From: Bigelowiella natans CCMP2755
Lineage: Eukaryota; Cercozoa; Chlorarachniophyceae
Reading direction: 5' to 3'
NCBI GenBank assembly: GCA_000320545.1
Contig: ADNK01000694.1
Location: forward strand, 1 to 25,000
DNA length: 25,000 nt
This document shows positions 11,688 to 21,038 of the stretch, one piece after another. How positions within the stretch are numbered: position 1 is the first letter of the stretch; each line of letters opens with the position of its first letter. The position numbers were made by a program, and so were the translations under genes. The notes under the pieces were generated by a model, which ran no database searches, was not told the origin of the DNA, and worked only from the letters and a program-made list of their open reading frames with translations.

Positions 11688-12458
11688 TACATACACAGAT
11701 ACGCAGGTAGTTATTCAATAAAAACATATGATATCTTTATTCTTCATCTTGGAGAATATCAAGTGTTGTGCACTAATACCGTTAAGAAGTCCGAAATTGA
11801 TGTGTTTGCAAGCTCAAATCGTACTCTAGCATGCTTTGGGATGAGTCTCCTCTGGGCTTGATCTACTTCTTCCACGGTATTGGTGCTGCTGCTTAACTCT
11901 TCCACACCATCATCATCTATTTCCCCATCTCTCTTGCCTTTCTGGTTACTGTCGGAATATATATTAGTATAATCATTCATTATTGTATCAATTATTATCG
12001 TCGTCGTCCTCCTCCTCCTCTTCTATGTATACCTTTTCTATAGGGACGGGGATACGCATGGGTTTTTTCCGGGTAGCGCAGTAGTAGTAGTAGTAGTAGT
12101 GTAGTAGTAGTAGTAGTAGTAAAAATGCCTGAAATAGTAGTCGCATCATTATTATTATTATTATTATCTAGCAGGGGTACTACCTAAGAGGAAGAAGACC
12201 TCGATGTTGTTCAATACCATAGCCACCACCAGTACCAGGGCTATTGCTCACACCGATAATCTAGTAGTCGTATAAGTAGTAGTAGTAGTAGTAGTAGTAG
12301 TCGCAGCAGTAGTAGCCATACAGCACGTGGAGAATAATGAGAATAAGTATGATTAAGTCTTATTATTACCTAAACACAATACCATATATGATATGTAATG
12401 ATAATAATGATGATAATAATAATAACATGAAGTGTAGTATTCTCATAATTACTTATTG

Positions 12459-12491
<33 letters not shown>

Positions 12492-13106
12492 TTGAAGTAC
12501 AACTCGACTACTAGTGATATAAGTTCTTATACCTTTGCATTTTCAATCTTCACAGTACAAAAGCCATACATGTTGGGGACGTTAATTAGGGTGCTTTCTC
12601 CCGTATTCATATCCCAACGTAGGTACCCATGGAAATCACCAGATTCTCCATGATTTTGTTGGATTAGAGATCCTTAAAGAAGAAGAAGAAGCAGAAGAAG
12701 AAGAAGAAGAAGAAGAAGGAGAAGAAACATCATCATCATATAACTATAATAACTCAATTGATTGATTATTGTGACGTTAATGAATACTACTAATGGTTCT
12801 GCTTCTTCATGTTTATTATATTTGAAGTATCTCTCAATTGCTCCTATACAACTAGAGAAACATACTAGTAACCTGCTGCGGCTGCTGCTGTTTTTTTTCC
12901 CTTTTTACTAGCAGTACTAGTACTATAGAAGAATGGCATGAGATACTTACTACTACTACTACTACTACACTATGGAATTGCTATGAGCACGGAACAAATA
13001 TTACCAGCGTAGGCCATTCTTCGATTCTTATCGACGTACTGAAACTTATGTATATCTCCCAACATAGCAAAATCATACCCTTCAAAAGAACGCCAACCTA
13101 TGGTAT

Positions 13107-13137
<31 letters not shown>

Positions 13138-14371
13138 TATAAATCTAATGACGAATGAATGAAGGAATAATAATGCAGCATCAAGGAGTCGTAGGTAGGC
13201 AATATTGATGATGATGATGATGGTGTTCTTAGACACTGTGCTACTACTACTACTTCTACTACTACTACTAAATATGTTGATCTAATAATACATGACAACT
13301 GTGGAGCTAAAGATGCGAGATAGGGTATTGGTGGTGGTGGTGATAATACAGGTGGTGGTGGTGGTGGTGGTTGGTGATGATGATGGTACGATGGTGTTGG
13401 TATTAGTAATGTTATTAGTTTTGTAATGATACAGGATGTGGATTTGCAATGACGATAATACCAATACCAATGTTAATATTAATAATGACAATAATAATAA
13501 ATCTTATCAGTGATGGTATTATTAGCAGACAGAGCGTGATCAGTGGTATGAATGACGTACTTGCTAATAATTAGCAACTTGATTCTACTACACACCTTCT
13601 TATCAACATGTACTACTAATTGTTATTGTTGTTGTTGTTGTTGTGGTTGTTGTTGTTACCAACCAATTTCTCCTGAAAGTTTGAATCCGGTGTCAGTCTC
13701 TGCCCCCATGAGGGAACCATGATACAATGCGATTGTGCTACTGCAACACTCTCTCATGCTCTGCTCACTTCGAAGATTCTTACATTAATTATGTAACAAA
13801 TAAGCACTGATGAGGATGTTGTTGTTGTTGTTGTTGTTGTACTGCAACACTCTCTCATGCACTTCGAAGATTCTTACATTAATTATGTAACAAATAAGAA
13901 CTGATGAGGATCATGATGATGATGGTGATATCAAGCCCGTAACACTTTTATCATCGATCGTGACCAGTATATACTACTACTACTATTACTACTACTACTA
14001 CAACTTTCATCACCACCAACATCGTCAATAACATTGATCTGATCGATGCATCACGTCATCATCATCATCATCATCATCATCATCACCATAATCTCTTTCC
14101 TTATTTCTTCTCTATCTTCTCTGTCTTCTTTTGCGTGTTCTTCTGTATCGTTATGTTATATCGAGTGCTGCTTTGTTGTGTTCCTTTAGTCTCCTCCTCA
14201 CCCCATTTCTACGTCGTATCAGCGCGGCTTCAACATCTCGAATTGTAACAATTTTGTCGTCCACAACCTAATGTGTAAAAACAACAACACAGGACAGAAG
14301 AGAATGAATCATAATCTTCTTCCTTATAATGTGTAGTTACATTTAGCACATTTCACCATCAACATCATCAC

Positions 14372-14406
<35 letters not shown>

Positions 14407-14561
14407 CCGACGAGACTCCGAAAATAAGATTCTTGTAGCGATAAACACCAGAATTGCGGATGTACGTGACTCTGATGATGTGAAAGTAGTATCGTGTTAT
14501 GTAATAATAATGCTGTATGCATTAATCTTATCATTAGTAATTGATACCAATCTTGCCCATT

Positions 14562-14597
<36 letters not shown>

Positions 14598-16049
14598 ATA
14601 TTATAAATATATACAGAGATATGTTAATAAATATATTTATGCTTATAGCCACAACTAATTTCCTATCTTCCTCCTTTTTCGTTAGTCATAGTATTTCTTC
14701 ATTTTTACTCTTTTTCTTTCTTCCTCCTCTCTCTTACTTAATAAAAGAAACAATGGATACCACCTTTCCATTCCCTTGGGTAGGCGATGTAGGATAGAAA
14801 GCAAGCTGTCACTTTGATCACGATTTTTAAGATTTAAGTCATGATTTCCCGGGATCATTATCACCGGCATTATTGACGAGATATTTCTGAGGAAATCAGT
14901 CGTAAGCACAATAGTCTGGGGACGAAGAAGGTCCTTTGAGTGTAGAATATCCCCCGTTATCACAATTAAACCCTGTTCATTTAAAGGTGGTAACTATGAT
15001 GATGATGATGATGATAATGACAACACGCTAAACATGATAATGAAGAAGAGGATGAGGGTCTGAGTGCTAATATACTACTACTACTTCTACTACTACTACT
15101 ACTACTTAGCGAAAAATCTACATACTACTATACACCACCTACGTGTACTACAATGCTCTCTAGCACCTATTAAAAATAAGAAGCATACGATTAATCATAG
15201 GTATAGCTGATGACCTTCTCGTCCTCCTTCCTCAAATAGGAGCATAGAGTTTCGAAGACGGAACGATACTCTTCGTATCGTTCATGATTGCGTATATGAA
15301 TGTCGGATATGTGATAAACAAACCGAATATTATCATCATTCATACCATTAACATCATAATCGTTTTCATCTTCTTCCTCAACCGCGTCTTTCTTCTTATT
15401 ATTGTGCTTATTATCATCTTTGGTTGCACTACTATAGATTGTTTTTATGCTGCTGCTACTACTACTACTACTAAATCTTCTAGTTTGAAACAGCTGCGTG
15501 TCTCCAATATCCTCCTCCTCACTAATTGGCATTGGTAGTTGTCCAAAGCAAATATCTTCCACATTGAAGAAGCTAGCATTGCCATGGGAATCCCCATTAT
15601 TGTTGTAAGAAGCTCCGTCAGTGCTGACGACGCTAGTATGTTTATCCGTGAAAGACGACGATTTGTTGCTAGTACTACGTTCTGTATCATCATTACTTGT
15701 CTTCATAGTCGCTCTTTTCTTCCTACCAACATTACTTCCAATGGTATCACTACTACTACTATTTGTGCTGCACCTCCTCCTCCTCCTTCTTATTCTTGAC
15801 CCCTCCTCGTTGTTGTTGTTGTTGTTGTTGTTGTTGTTCTCATGATCCATTGCCATAGATGTTGCAAATAATTTGGAAGCATGTAGAGGACCAATACGTC
15901 TAGCTGGTGGTGAGAGGAGGAGAGAAGACCCTATTGTAAATTTGTTTGGATTTGTAACTGTTGGAGGGGGGGGATGAGGAGGAGGAGACACGTTGGTTGC
16001 GGTATTACTGCCCAAAATACTTCCGTCACGCAGTAGTAGTACATTGCTC
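4162..16049 (-). CDS. Single-chain Mre11/SbcD-like nuclease fused to Rad50/SbcC-like ATPase
   Basis: This is predicted to be a DNA end-processing enzyme with the nuclease and the ATPase in one chain of about 1620 residues. Exons (minus): 16049-15215, 14972-14764, 14471-14408, 14267-14202, 13740-13664, 13097-13005, 12672-12533, 12128-12033, 11941-11780, 11411-11285, 10767-10622, 10367-9970, 9709-9674, 9166-9093, 8860-8820, 8630-8550, 8390-8271, 8129-7502, 7390-7359, 7212-6953, 6554-6441, 6274-6128, 5917-5650, 5562-5533, 5350-5275, 5018-4903, 4780-4524 and 4334-4162 (TGA). Order: disordered N-terminus, metallophosphoesterase, capping region, Asp-rich linker, Walker A lobe, coiled coil with CPYC hook, second coil, signature and Walker B lobe. 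The signature SGYERF and Walker B AIDEGF differ from canonical eukaryotic Rad50 (GQK-type signature, DEPT). Unresolved phases: 14202/13740 and 5275/5018. The donor at 8270 would be GC. The start codon is uncertain. Phase continuity across the linker exons argues for one gene rather than two. Confidence 0.82.
5943..6014 (+). repeat. (CA)n array, interrupted
   Basis: CA units with A insertions fill most of the intron 5918-6127 of the nuclease-ATPase gene. On the coding strand it is a TG array in the donor half. Confidence 0.9.
6635..6708 (+). repeat. (TA)n(GT)n compound microsatellite
   Basis: About 20 TA units followed by about 17 GT units, in the intron 6555-6952. Confidence 0.9.
6953..7212 (-). 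other. Coiled-coil apex with zinc-hook CPYC
   Basis: Heptad-rich sequence on either side of NKDCPYCTNN. CPYC fits the CxxC zinc-hook consensus by which two Rad50/SbcC coiled coils join through one shared zinc ion. The exon is flanked by the long coil exons 8129-7502 on one side and 6554-6441, 6274-6128 and 5917-5650 on the other. This is the arrangement of a short SMC-like arm with the hook at its tip. Confidence 0.82.
8271..9166 (-). other. ATPase N-lobe continuation (signal and Q-loop region)
   Basis: Four short exons, 9166-9093, 8860-8820, 8630-8550 and 8390-8271, are joined in consistent phase. They give TAKSAKIDAEFY, then VDRFETNRNIVSL, VGNYEDFVGTNIVLQS and TPGRRKQYLGELLRLNVFE. In Rad50/SbcC relatives this is the stretch from the second strand through the conserved Gln to the base of the coiled coil. 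The last exon has no GT after its coding part. Its best exit is a GC donor at 8270-8269 (AAG then GCAATC), which keeps phase with the next exon. Confidence 0.75.
8972..9055 (+). repeat. (AT)n followed by (TGCG)n
   Basis: An AT array (8972-9016) is followed, after a short spacer, by seven or so TGCG tetranucleotides (9026-9055), in the intron 8861-9092. Confidence 0.9.
9970..10367 (-). other. Rad50-like ATPase N-lobe with Walker A
   Basis: The exon reads through a helical segment (LHDLEGQRKLMRNYL) and a short low-complexity loop. It then shows the Rad50/SbcC N-terminal fold: VSLKFSNMFCYGGGNNIDF, then GVVGILGQNHIGKSAVLD, where GQNHIGKS is Walker A, then VILFALFDR. The next exon (9709-9674) continues HSRGDRVEIMNR, the expected sequence after the P-loop helix. 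The acceptor at 10369-10368 is chosen because the frame has a stop just upstream. A separate start at the Met codon at 10391 is possible but would leave the preceding linker exons without a destination. Confidence 0.85.
10767..10837 (-). repeat. 39-bp tandem duplication of a 3' splice site
   Basis: A 32-base unit at 10767-10798 recurs at 10806-10837 without mismatch. On the coding strand each copy ends in CTAACTACTAATCAG, a branch-point-like sequence followed by an AG acceptor. The downstream copy is the one that fits the reading phase of exon 10767-10622. Use of the upstream copy would insert 39 nt containing an in-frame TAA. Confidence 0.85.
11082..11146 (+). repeat. (AC)n(AT)n compound microsatellite
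   Basis: This sits in the intron 10768-11284 of the nuclease-ATPase gene. GTA/TAC arrays flank it on both sides (11013-11056 and 11221-11250). Confidence 0.9.
11622..11684 (+). repeat. (AC)n and (AG)n arrays
   Basis: CA array 11622-11642 and GA array 11649-11684. On the coding strand the GA array is a long CT tract, in the middle of intron 11412-11779. Confidence 0.9.
12676..12722 (-). repeat. (TTC)n array acting as polypyrimidine tract
   Basis: On the coding strand an imperfect TTC/CTT array lies within a few bases of the acceptor at 12674-12673, where a polypyrimidine tract is expected. Confidence 0.75.
13740..13911 (-). repeat. Tandem duplication (period about 101 bp) including an acceptor
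   Basis: Copy one is at 13740-13817 and copy two at 13841-13911, separated by a (GTT)n array. They are nearly identical apart from a 7-base difference and one substitution. On the coding strand each contains GAGAGAGTGTTGCAG. The 13741 copy abuts the exon that encodes the LYHG motif of the nuclease. Confidence 0.85.
14361..14406 (+). repeat. (ATC)n array next to a splice donor
   Basis: On the coding strand this is a (GAT)n array beginning at the GTGATG donor of the exon 14471-14408. The donor GT is again the edge of the triplet array. Confidence 0.8.
15215..16049 (-). other. Low-complexity N-terminal extension and phosphoesterase motif I
   Basis: This exon encodes about 240 residues of low-complexity sequence ahead of the first catalytic motif. 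It has a proline run, an Asn run read from (AAC)n (plus-strand GTT array at 15808-15838), a basic patch RIRRRRRRC, a Ser run, a KKK patch and an acidic stretch. The basic patches could be nuclear localisation signals (inference). The exon ends with HISDIHIRNHERYEEY, phosphoesterase motif I with the metal-binding Asp and His. The donor is GT at 15214-15213, in phase with the next exon. Confidence 0.8.
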
Positions 16050-16117
16050 CTAATTCCTAGAGAACAACGTCATCATCACTATCAACACATAATATACGTT
16101 CTAATTATAGCATAGTT

Positions 16118-16203
16118 CATATCAAAATGTAGCAGACCGTAAGAATGCATGTATGTTGATCATATCAAAATATAGCAGACCGTAAGAACGTATGTGTGTT
16201 GAG
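16118..16203. repeat. 43-bp tandem duplication
   Basis: The unit beginning CATATCAAAATGTAGCAGAC at 16118 is repeated at 16161 with a few substitutions. It lies just upstream of the first long exon of the nuclease-ATPase gene. No coding role is seen. Confidence 0.8.
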
Positions 16204-16286
16204 CAGGAGGCAATGCCCCTAATGATGAAAATGTAATAATAGAGGGGGAGGAAGGAAGAAACACCACTCAACATACTGTTTTCAAC

Positions 16287-16333
16287 CTATTATTATTTTG
16301 TCCATCGGTCGTATGCACTCTTAGTTTGTACAT
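16287..16333 (-). CDS. Candidate first exon of the nuclease-ATPase gene
   Basis: The long first coding exon has no upstream ATG in its open stretch, so an earlier exon is expected. An ATG at 16333-16331 opens a short frame (MYKLRVHTTDGQNNN) that ends at a GT donor at 16286. It leaves two bases of a codon, which match the single base left by the acceptor at 16051-16050. Phase agreement alone has a one-in-three chance of being accidental. An internal start such as the Met of MAMDHE within the 16049-15215 exon is an alternative. Confidence 0.25.
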
Positions 16334-17081
16334 GCGCGTTGTGCTGTGCTGTACTGTGTTTGGAGGGTTAGGGGGGGAAGGGAGGGAGAACGCAAAGTGT
16401 ACATCATCATGTATGATGTGACGTGTTGTTTCTTTCTGTATTGCAGATGATACACATTATCTCAACTTTCGCCGGATGGTGACGCTTGAAATGAAGAGAT
16501 AAACCCTGACTAACTAACTAACCTCGGGATAAATCCTGCATTATTCCTACTGTGATATGGACGGAATGTTGTCCCAATTTTGAGGTGAAATGCCAAGAAG
16601 AGAATAAAGGACAATGTGATAATGATTATCCCCTGGGGGGAGCTGCAAGAGCTGGATGCCAAACGGTGGTGATATTGCCTCCTCCGCTGATACATGTTGA
16701 TCTTATTTTACCTTGGCACCATTTTGATGATGATGATCAGTATTCAATCATCACATATTCGGGAGTGGGGCAAACAGTGATTGTTTATTATTGGTAGTTC
16801 TCCTGGAATAGAACAAGCAATTGATTTTGATATAATAAGGACATAATAATACCTAAAATAATTACAATCATAATGTTAATCTGTTGGTTGATTGGTTGTT
16901 GTCGTCCTACAAATAAGGCTTCTATTTATTGGCAGTTACAACACTAACAAGAATGCTGCTTTATTCAGAAGAAAGGCTGGTCGTTAGTTGTTGTCGTTGT
17001 ATGTTAATGCAGACTATTACTACTATTATTTATCATTGGTCTTGAACAGTTGTCAGAAGAAGTTTAACACAATCCAAACGA

Positions 17082-17380
17082 GTGAGTGTCATTAGCAAGG
17101 AGAAGGAAAAAGGAGAAAAAGAAGGAGGAGGAGGAGGAGGAGGAGTAGGACAAGAAGAAAAACAAGAACAAGAGCACTCAGGAAATGGTGGCTGGACGAC
17201 GACGGAAGTACCCATCATAGCTGCATCATCGATCCACTGCAGCAGCAGCAGCAGCAGCACATTCCAATCAACATTTGGAGTAGAAAATTTCATCGCTGCT
17301 ATTCTATCTAATACCTCATCGATGGGGGTTTGTAATTCTGCTGAGAAGAGAGAGAGAGACTTCAACGTTGGCGATCTCGA
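17082..17380 (+). CDS. Possible 5' exon of the DCN1-like gene
   Basis: An open frame rich in Glu, Gly and Ser ends at a good donor (GA then GTAAGG at 17381). It leaves two bases that fit the single base at the 17508 acceptor. It has no ATG in this stretch; the first in-frame codon used here is GTG, so the true start lies upstream or elsewhere. The opposite strand is also open across 17033-17392 and reads a plausible helical segment (IDEVLDRIAAMKF) plus a proline run, so the coding strand is not settled. Confidence 0.3.
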
Positions 17381-17507
17381 GTAAGGAAGCAATATTCGAA
17401 CAACTCGCGATTCTCATCACAAATGACTTCTTGTTGGATGTTTAGAGAGAAGGGCCCTAAAGTTGAAGGCATTCATACGAAGAAATCTAGAGCACATGAC
17501 GCTGCAG

Positions 17508-18085
17508 GGAAACAAAGCCAGGGTACTGCAAAATAGATCATTTGAATGATGATGAGTTTGCAATAAAAGTAACTCATCAAAACGTGGCCTACATGATAGA
17601 CCGATGCGGTGCAACGTTAAAGAGGCTCCAAGGAACAGACGGCTTATTTGAAGCTCTTGACACGGGTTTTATCGAACACGATACGGGGAGTATGTAAAGA
17701 GAAACTAACCATCAGAATTAATTTTATTAGGCAACACAGGGCACCTTAACTCGAAAGATATTTTATTCTTTTTGAAAGTAAGTATCAATGCTAAGATCAC
17801 TGCTATGGAACCAAATCAACTGTTTTCTAGATTAACTATTCCATTTTAAAGAGAAATAGCCAGATGACATTTTGGTTGCTTAAAAAAGGCATGTAGAGGT
17901 CAAAAGGTAGTGACACATAACGATGGTGGGTCTGATGAAGAGAAGGATTTTAAAAAGGTGTGTGAATGTGATCGTCATTATTCCTTATTATTCCATGAAA
18001 TCCGATTGATGCTGAGCTTTATCTACAGGCTTTTGACATAGTATCAAAAGCAGATATGGATAACGACGGCTTGGTAATGCGGATA

Positions 18086-18125
<40 letters not shown>

Positions 18126-19207
18126 CCTTTATTGGAAAAATAATCCTTCAAACGCTAATGCTTATTCTGCAATAAACTTAGTTGGATCGGAAGGAATTCA
18201 CTCAATGGGTATGAATTGCATCTCTTTTTCTTCTCTCCTTTCCTTCCCTTCTTTCTCCTCTCTGCTTCTCTGCATCTCTGCATCTCTGCCTCAGCGTGTG
18301 TCGTCGACCAAACCAGCCGACGTGTAACGAGCATTAGAAAATTCTACCAATGCAAAACACTTTTTATTTGGTAAACGTGAATAAATTCCACCTCTGCTCT
18401 ACGCCATCATTACATTCATTATGATTAATAGTAGAGTATTATTACATTTTATACGTTCAGATACTTGGATCCAAGTATGACGACGAAAATTTGCTGAAAA
18501 GTTTGAATAAGGTCCATATTCTTGCAGATTCAAATAACATAATCTTATGGATTGAAAAACGTGAAAAATGTAGTAGTTGAGCGATAGGATCTCGCAAATC
18601 TATTTTCCGTCCTTTATTCACGAGAATAACTATGATTCCTGATATTGCACTACCACACTGGGGAAAATATCCTGCTACTACTACTACCACTACCACTACT
18701 ATTACTACTACTACTGCTACTTCTGCTGTTGCATTTATTGATATCACTCTCTCTCTCTCCTAATGCATGTACAATACGGCAGACTGTTATCGAACTCAAG
18801 AGAAGAGAACCAGATGAGTCGCTAGAAAAAGTTTGGTTGAGGTAAGTAATAACATATGTTGCGATGCAGAGTATATGGTACTACTCTCCCTAGATTCATT
18901 TCACTTAATTTACCGCGGCTTCACCTTAGAAATGAATGAAAATACAGGTATAAAGACGAAGAAGGAGGCGATAAAATAGAAGAAAAATTGAGCGATTTGC
19001 TGAATGCCATTGACTTGGACCCAGAAGGTGATATGATATGATATGGTATAATCAAGCAACTATATGGGCAGTCAATCAGTCATTCAGTCAGAGCATTCAG
19101 TCATCATCGACGACTCTATTGCCCATACTTGATTTGTAATAGCTGTTGCATTGTTGGAAATAATACGACTACTACTAGTACATGCTAAGAACAATATTAA
19201 TAATAAT

Positions 19208-19241
<34 letters not shown>

Positions 19242-20185
19242 GGGGTGCAAAGCTTCGCATTTGCTTGGAAATTAAGACATGGAACTATGGGCCCAATTTC
19301 ACGATCTGAGTTTATAGCACCTCTCAAACAGCAAGGGGTCTATGATTAGATAAAGATGACAATATATATATAGCGTATGTTGTCATGAAATATGAGAATA
19401 GAGCAGAAGTAGATAATGTTAGCTAAGAGAGGCAGCATCTATAATTACTTAACTAAATTCATTAACGTTCGAAGTAGTATTAGGAGCAGTATTATATCAT
19501 CCTCCTCCTCCTCTTTTGGTGTGTGTGTTCTTTTGCGCCATCCACGTATTGCTGCGGGTGTTATCTATTGTCTGTTGTCACTGTATACAAGGCTACTACT
19601 ATTTCTACTGCTACATCTACATACATACATACATACATACATATCTACAACAACTATTATCAGGTGGAGACGTGGGATGGACTTCTCTCATGGGCCAAGA
19701 AATTGAGAATTGAAATCAAGAATAATACAAAGTAGTAATAGTAGTAGGAGTAGAAGTAGGAATAGTACTTTGGATGGAGAGGAGAGGAGGGAAATTGCAA
19801 AACGTCTTAACTGATTCCATTTTTATGATGTATGATAGTTACATTTGATGCGATGATCCCTGGTTTCGTTGGAGAGACCGGAAAATGCATCATCATCATC
19901 ATCATCATCATCATAGTCGTTGCCTCTACTTTTCTTTGTATGAATTTTGCTGGAATTTATAGTAGCATTTTACAAATTGGGTATGTATGATGTAATCATT
20001 GTGTTGTCTGGTAGATACAAAGAGATGTATACTTGGCTTTTTGACTATGTTAAGGAGGAGGGCATCAGGACTATAGGTAGTATAGGATTAATTAATTGAT
20101 TGATTGATAGATAGTAATAGCATTCATACATCATCAATCATCTCTACCGAGAATTCAGATATCCACACACGTGTCGTAATCTAGC

Positions 20186-20224
<39 letters not shown>

Positions 20225-21038
20225 CATGTATTCGGAGAAAGAATGGGTACAATGACAAATGTTTGCTAATTTGATACTGCTGCTGGTATAAATTATTAAT
20301 CTGTGTGTGAGGAGGTAGTAGAGCTAGGAGTTAGTAGTGGTGCTGCTTGCTCCCAACTACTGCACCAACCTCTGTTGCAGACTGATGATCGCCACATTAA
20401 TTTGCTGCTGGTGCTGTGTTAAAAATTGCAGGAAAAGATGTTGCAGAATACGTCTGGAGTTTGGCGTTGGTCATTTTGTACTAATCTCTCGTACTCTGCT
20501 ATATAATCTATCATTATTTATTTGCTATATGTTAACGATTTTATATCGTATTTTGAACGGTCAGGCTCCTTTTTTTAAAGATTATGATCTATGGCTGAAA
20601 TATCTGAAGGAAAAGGTAATTGAAATATCGCTATCATATAAATATGTTGAAATCTACTCACAATAATCTCGTTAATGTTTCCAGTATGAGCTTTCAGTTG
20701 TGAAAAGAGACCTCTGGAATTGCTTGTATGATTTTGCAACAACTGAGGTATGTATGTGCGACCGTTTACTAATCCATTGATCGTCCTGATAAGAAAAAAT
20801 GGATAATTAGCACATTTTAATGCCATCCAGGTGCATAGTCTTGAAGAATATGACCGTGATACAGGTGGTGGTGGTTTAAATAATGATGAAAATACATTAT
20901 TGCTCACCATAAATATTTAGATATTGGAACTGGAAATAGCTTCTCATCTGCACGTATATTACATAATCGATAGGATGCTGGCCATCGTACATCGACGATT
21001 TTATTGATTTTATCCGAAAAAGTCAGAAAAATATATAA
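17508..21038 (+). CDS. DCN1-like cullin-neddylation factor with N-terminal EF-hand segment
   Basis: DCN1/DCUN1D proteins promote attachment of NEDD8 to cullins by binding cullin and the NEDD8 E2. Exons: 17508-17689, 17731-17777, 17889-17957, 18029-18073, 18182-18208, 18461-18511, 18783-18841, 18948-19027, 19243-19337, 19664-19731, 20015-20076, 20432-20469, 20565-20615, 20685-20747, 20831-20864 and 20974-21038 (TAA). All joints keep phase. The DCUN1 part includes ESLEKVWLRYKDEEGGDKIE, FAFAWKLRHGTMGPISRSEF, YKEMYTWLFDYVKEEG, DVAEYVWSLAL, DYDLWLKYLKEK, KRDLWNCLYDFATTE, EEYDRDTG and CWPSYIDDFIDF, matching animal DCUN1D in order and spacing. Upstream is an EF-hand pair: a degenerate loop (DTGSNTGHLNSKD) and a canonical one (DMDNDGLLDRKEF), the latter split by an intron after DNDGL. 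No UBA domain is evident. The 5' end is uncertain. Confidence 0.85.
17889..18208 (+). other. Canonical EF-hand split over three exons
   Basis: Exons 17889-17957, 18029-18073 and 18182-18208 join to FKKAFDIVSKADMDNDGLLD followed by RKEFTQW. Loop positions 1, 3, 5 and 9 are Asp, position 6 is Gly and position 12 is Glu, so calcium binding is likely. The 27-base exon 18182-18208 encodes only nine residues. Confidence 0.85.
18089..18124 (+). repeat. (CA)n array between two EF-hand exons
   Basis: About 18 CA units lie within the 108-base intron 18074-18181, taking up a third of it. Confidence 0.9.
19199..19242 (+). repeat. (AAT)n array running into a splice acceptor
   Basis: The AAT array ends directly at the AG acceptor (19241-19242) of the DCUN1 exon that begins GVQSFAFAWK. 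No polypyrimidine tract intervenes. Confidence 0.85.

Larger units (their letters stand above)
10622..12128 (-). other. Capping/linker segment joining nuclease and ATPase
   Basis: Four phase-compatible exons connect the phosphoesterase to the ATPase. They carry KKPMRIPVPIEK, an acidic stretch, IPKHARVRFELANTSISDF, LEDLENNHHINILEY and a run of about eight Asp read from (GAC)n at about 10678-10706. The pattern of a proline and basic strand followed by a helical region fits the Mre11 capping domain and Rad50-binding region, but similarity is weak. The exon 12128-12033 contains an uninterrupted (CTA)n(TAC)n array that would encode a Leu run followed by a Tyr run. No AG lies downstream of it to move the acceptor, so either the array is translated or the exon is not real. 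Confidence 0.55.
12533..14972 (-). other. Mre11/SbcD-type metallophosphoesterase core
   Basis: Successive exons give the remaining metal-binding motifs in the expected order. VITGDILHSK is motif II (GD). MIPGNHDLN is motif III (GNHD). YIRNSGVYRYKNLIFGVSS matches the strand after it. IALYHGSLMG supplies the LYHG histidine, and YDFAMLGDIHKFQ supplies the GDIHK histidine. AYAGSLIQQNHGES and the segment HGYLRWDMNTGES followed by NVPNMYGF close the domain as in Mre11/SbcD proteins. All metal ligands expected for a two-manganese nuclease are present, so the domain is probably catalytically competent. The joint between 14202 and 13740 does not keep phase as drawn. An acceptor 15 bases before the ATC codon of IALYHG would fix it. 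Confidence 0.85.
16050..17081. other. Divergent intergenic region, possible shared promoter
   Basis: This lies between the minus-strand nuclease-ATPase and the plus-strand DCN1-like gene. It holds a G-rich tract near 16368-16390, the 43-bp duplication and the candidate first exon above. Open frames of 61-81 residues occur at 16510-16695 (minus) and 16552-16797 (plus), but they are antisense to each other and show no motif. I cannot place a TATA box or transcription start. Confidence 0.4.

Noticed and set aside
16510-16797. Open frames on both strands in the divergent region, one Cys-rich
   Set aside because: They overlap antisense, have no family motif, and no splice sites link them to neighbours. 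Kept only as a remark in the intergenic entry.
17417-17614. Minus-strand open frame of 65 residues
   Set aside because: It is antisense to the exon 17508-17689, which is in phase with the EF-hand and DCUN1 exons on the plus strand.
19838-19890. Possible plus-strand exon TFDAMIPGFVGETGK
   Set aside because: The flanking DCUN1 exons 19664-19731 and 20015-20076 join in phase and match the family without it.
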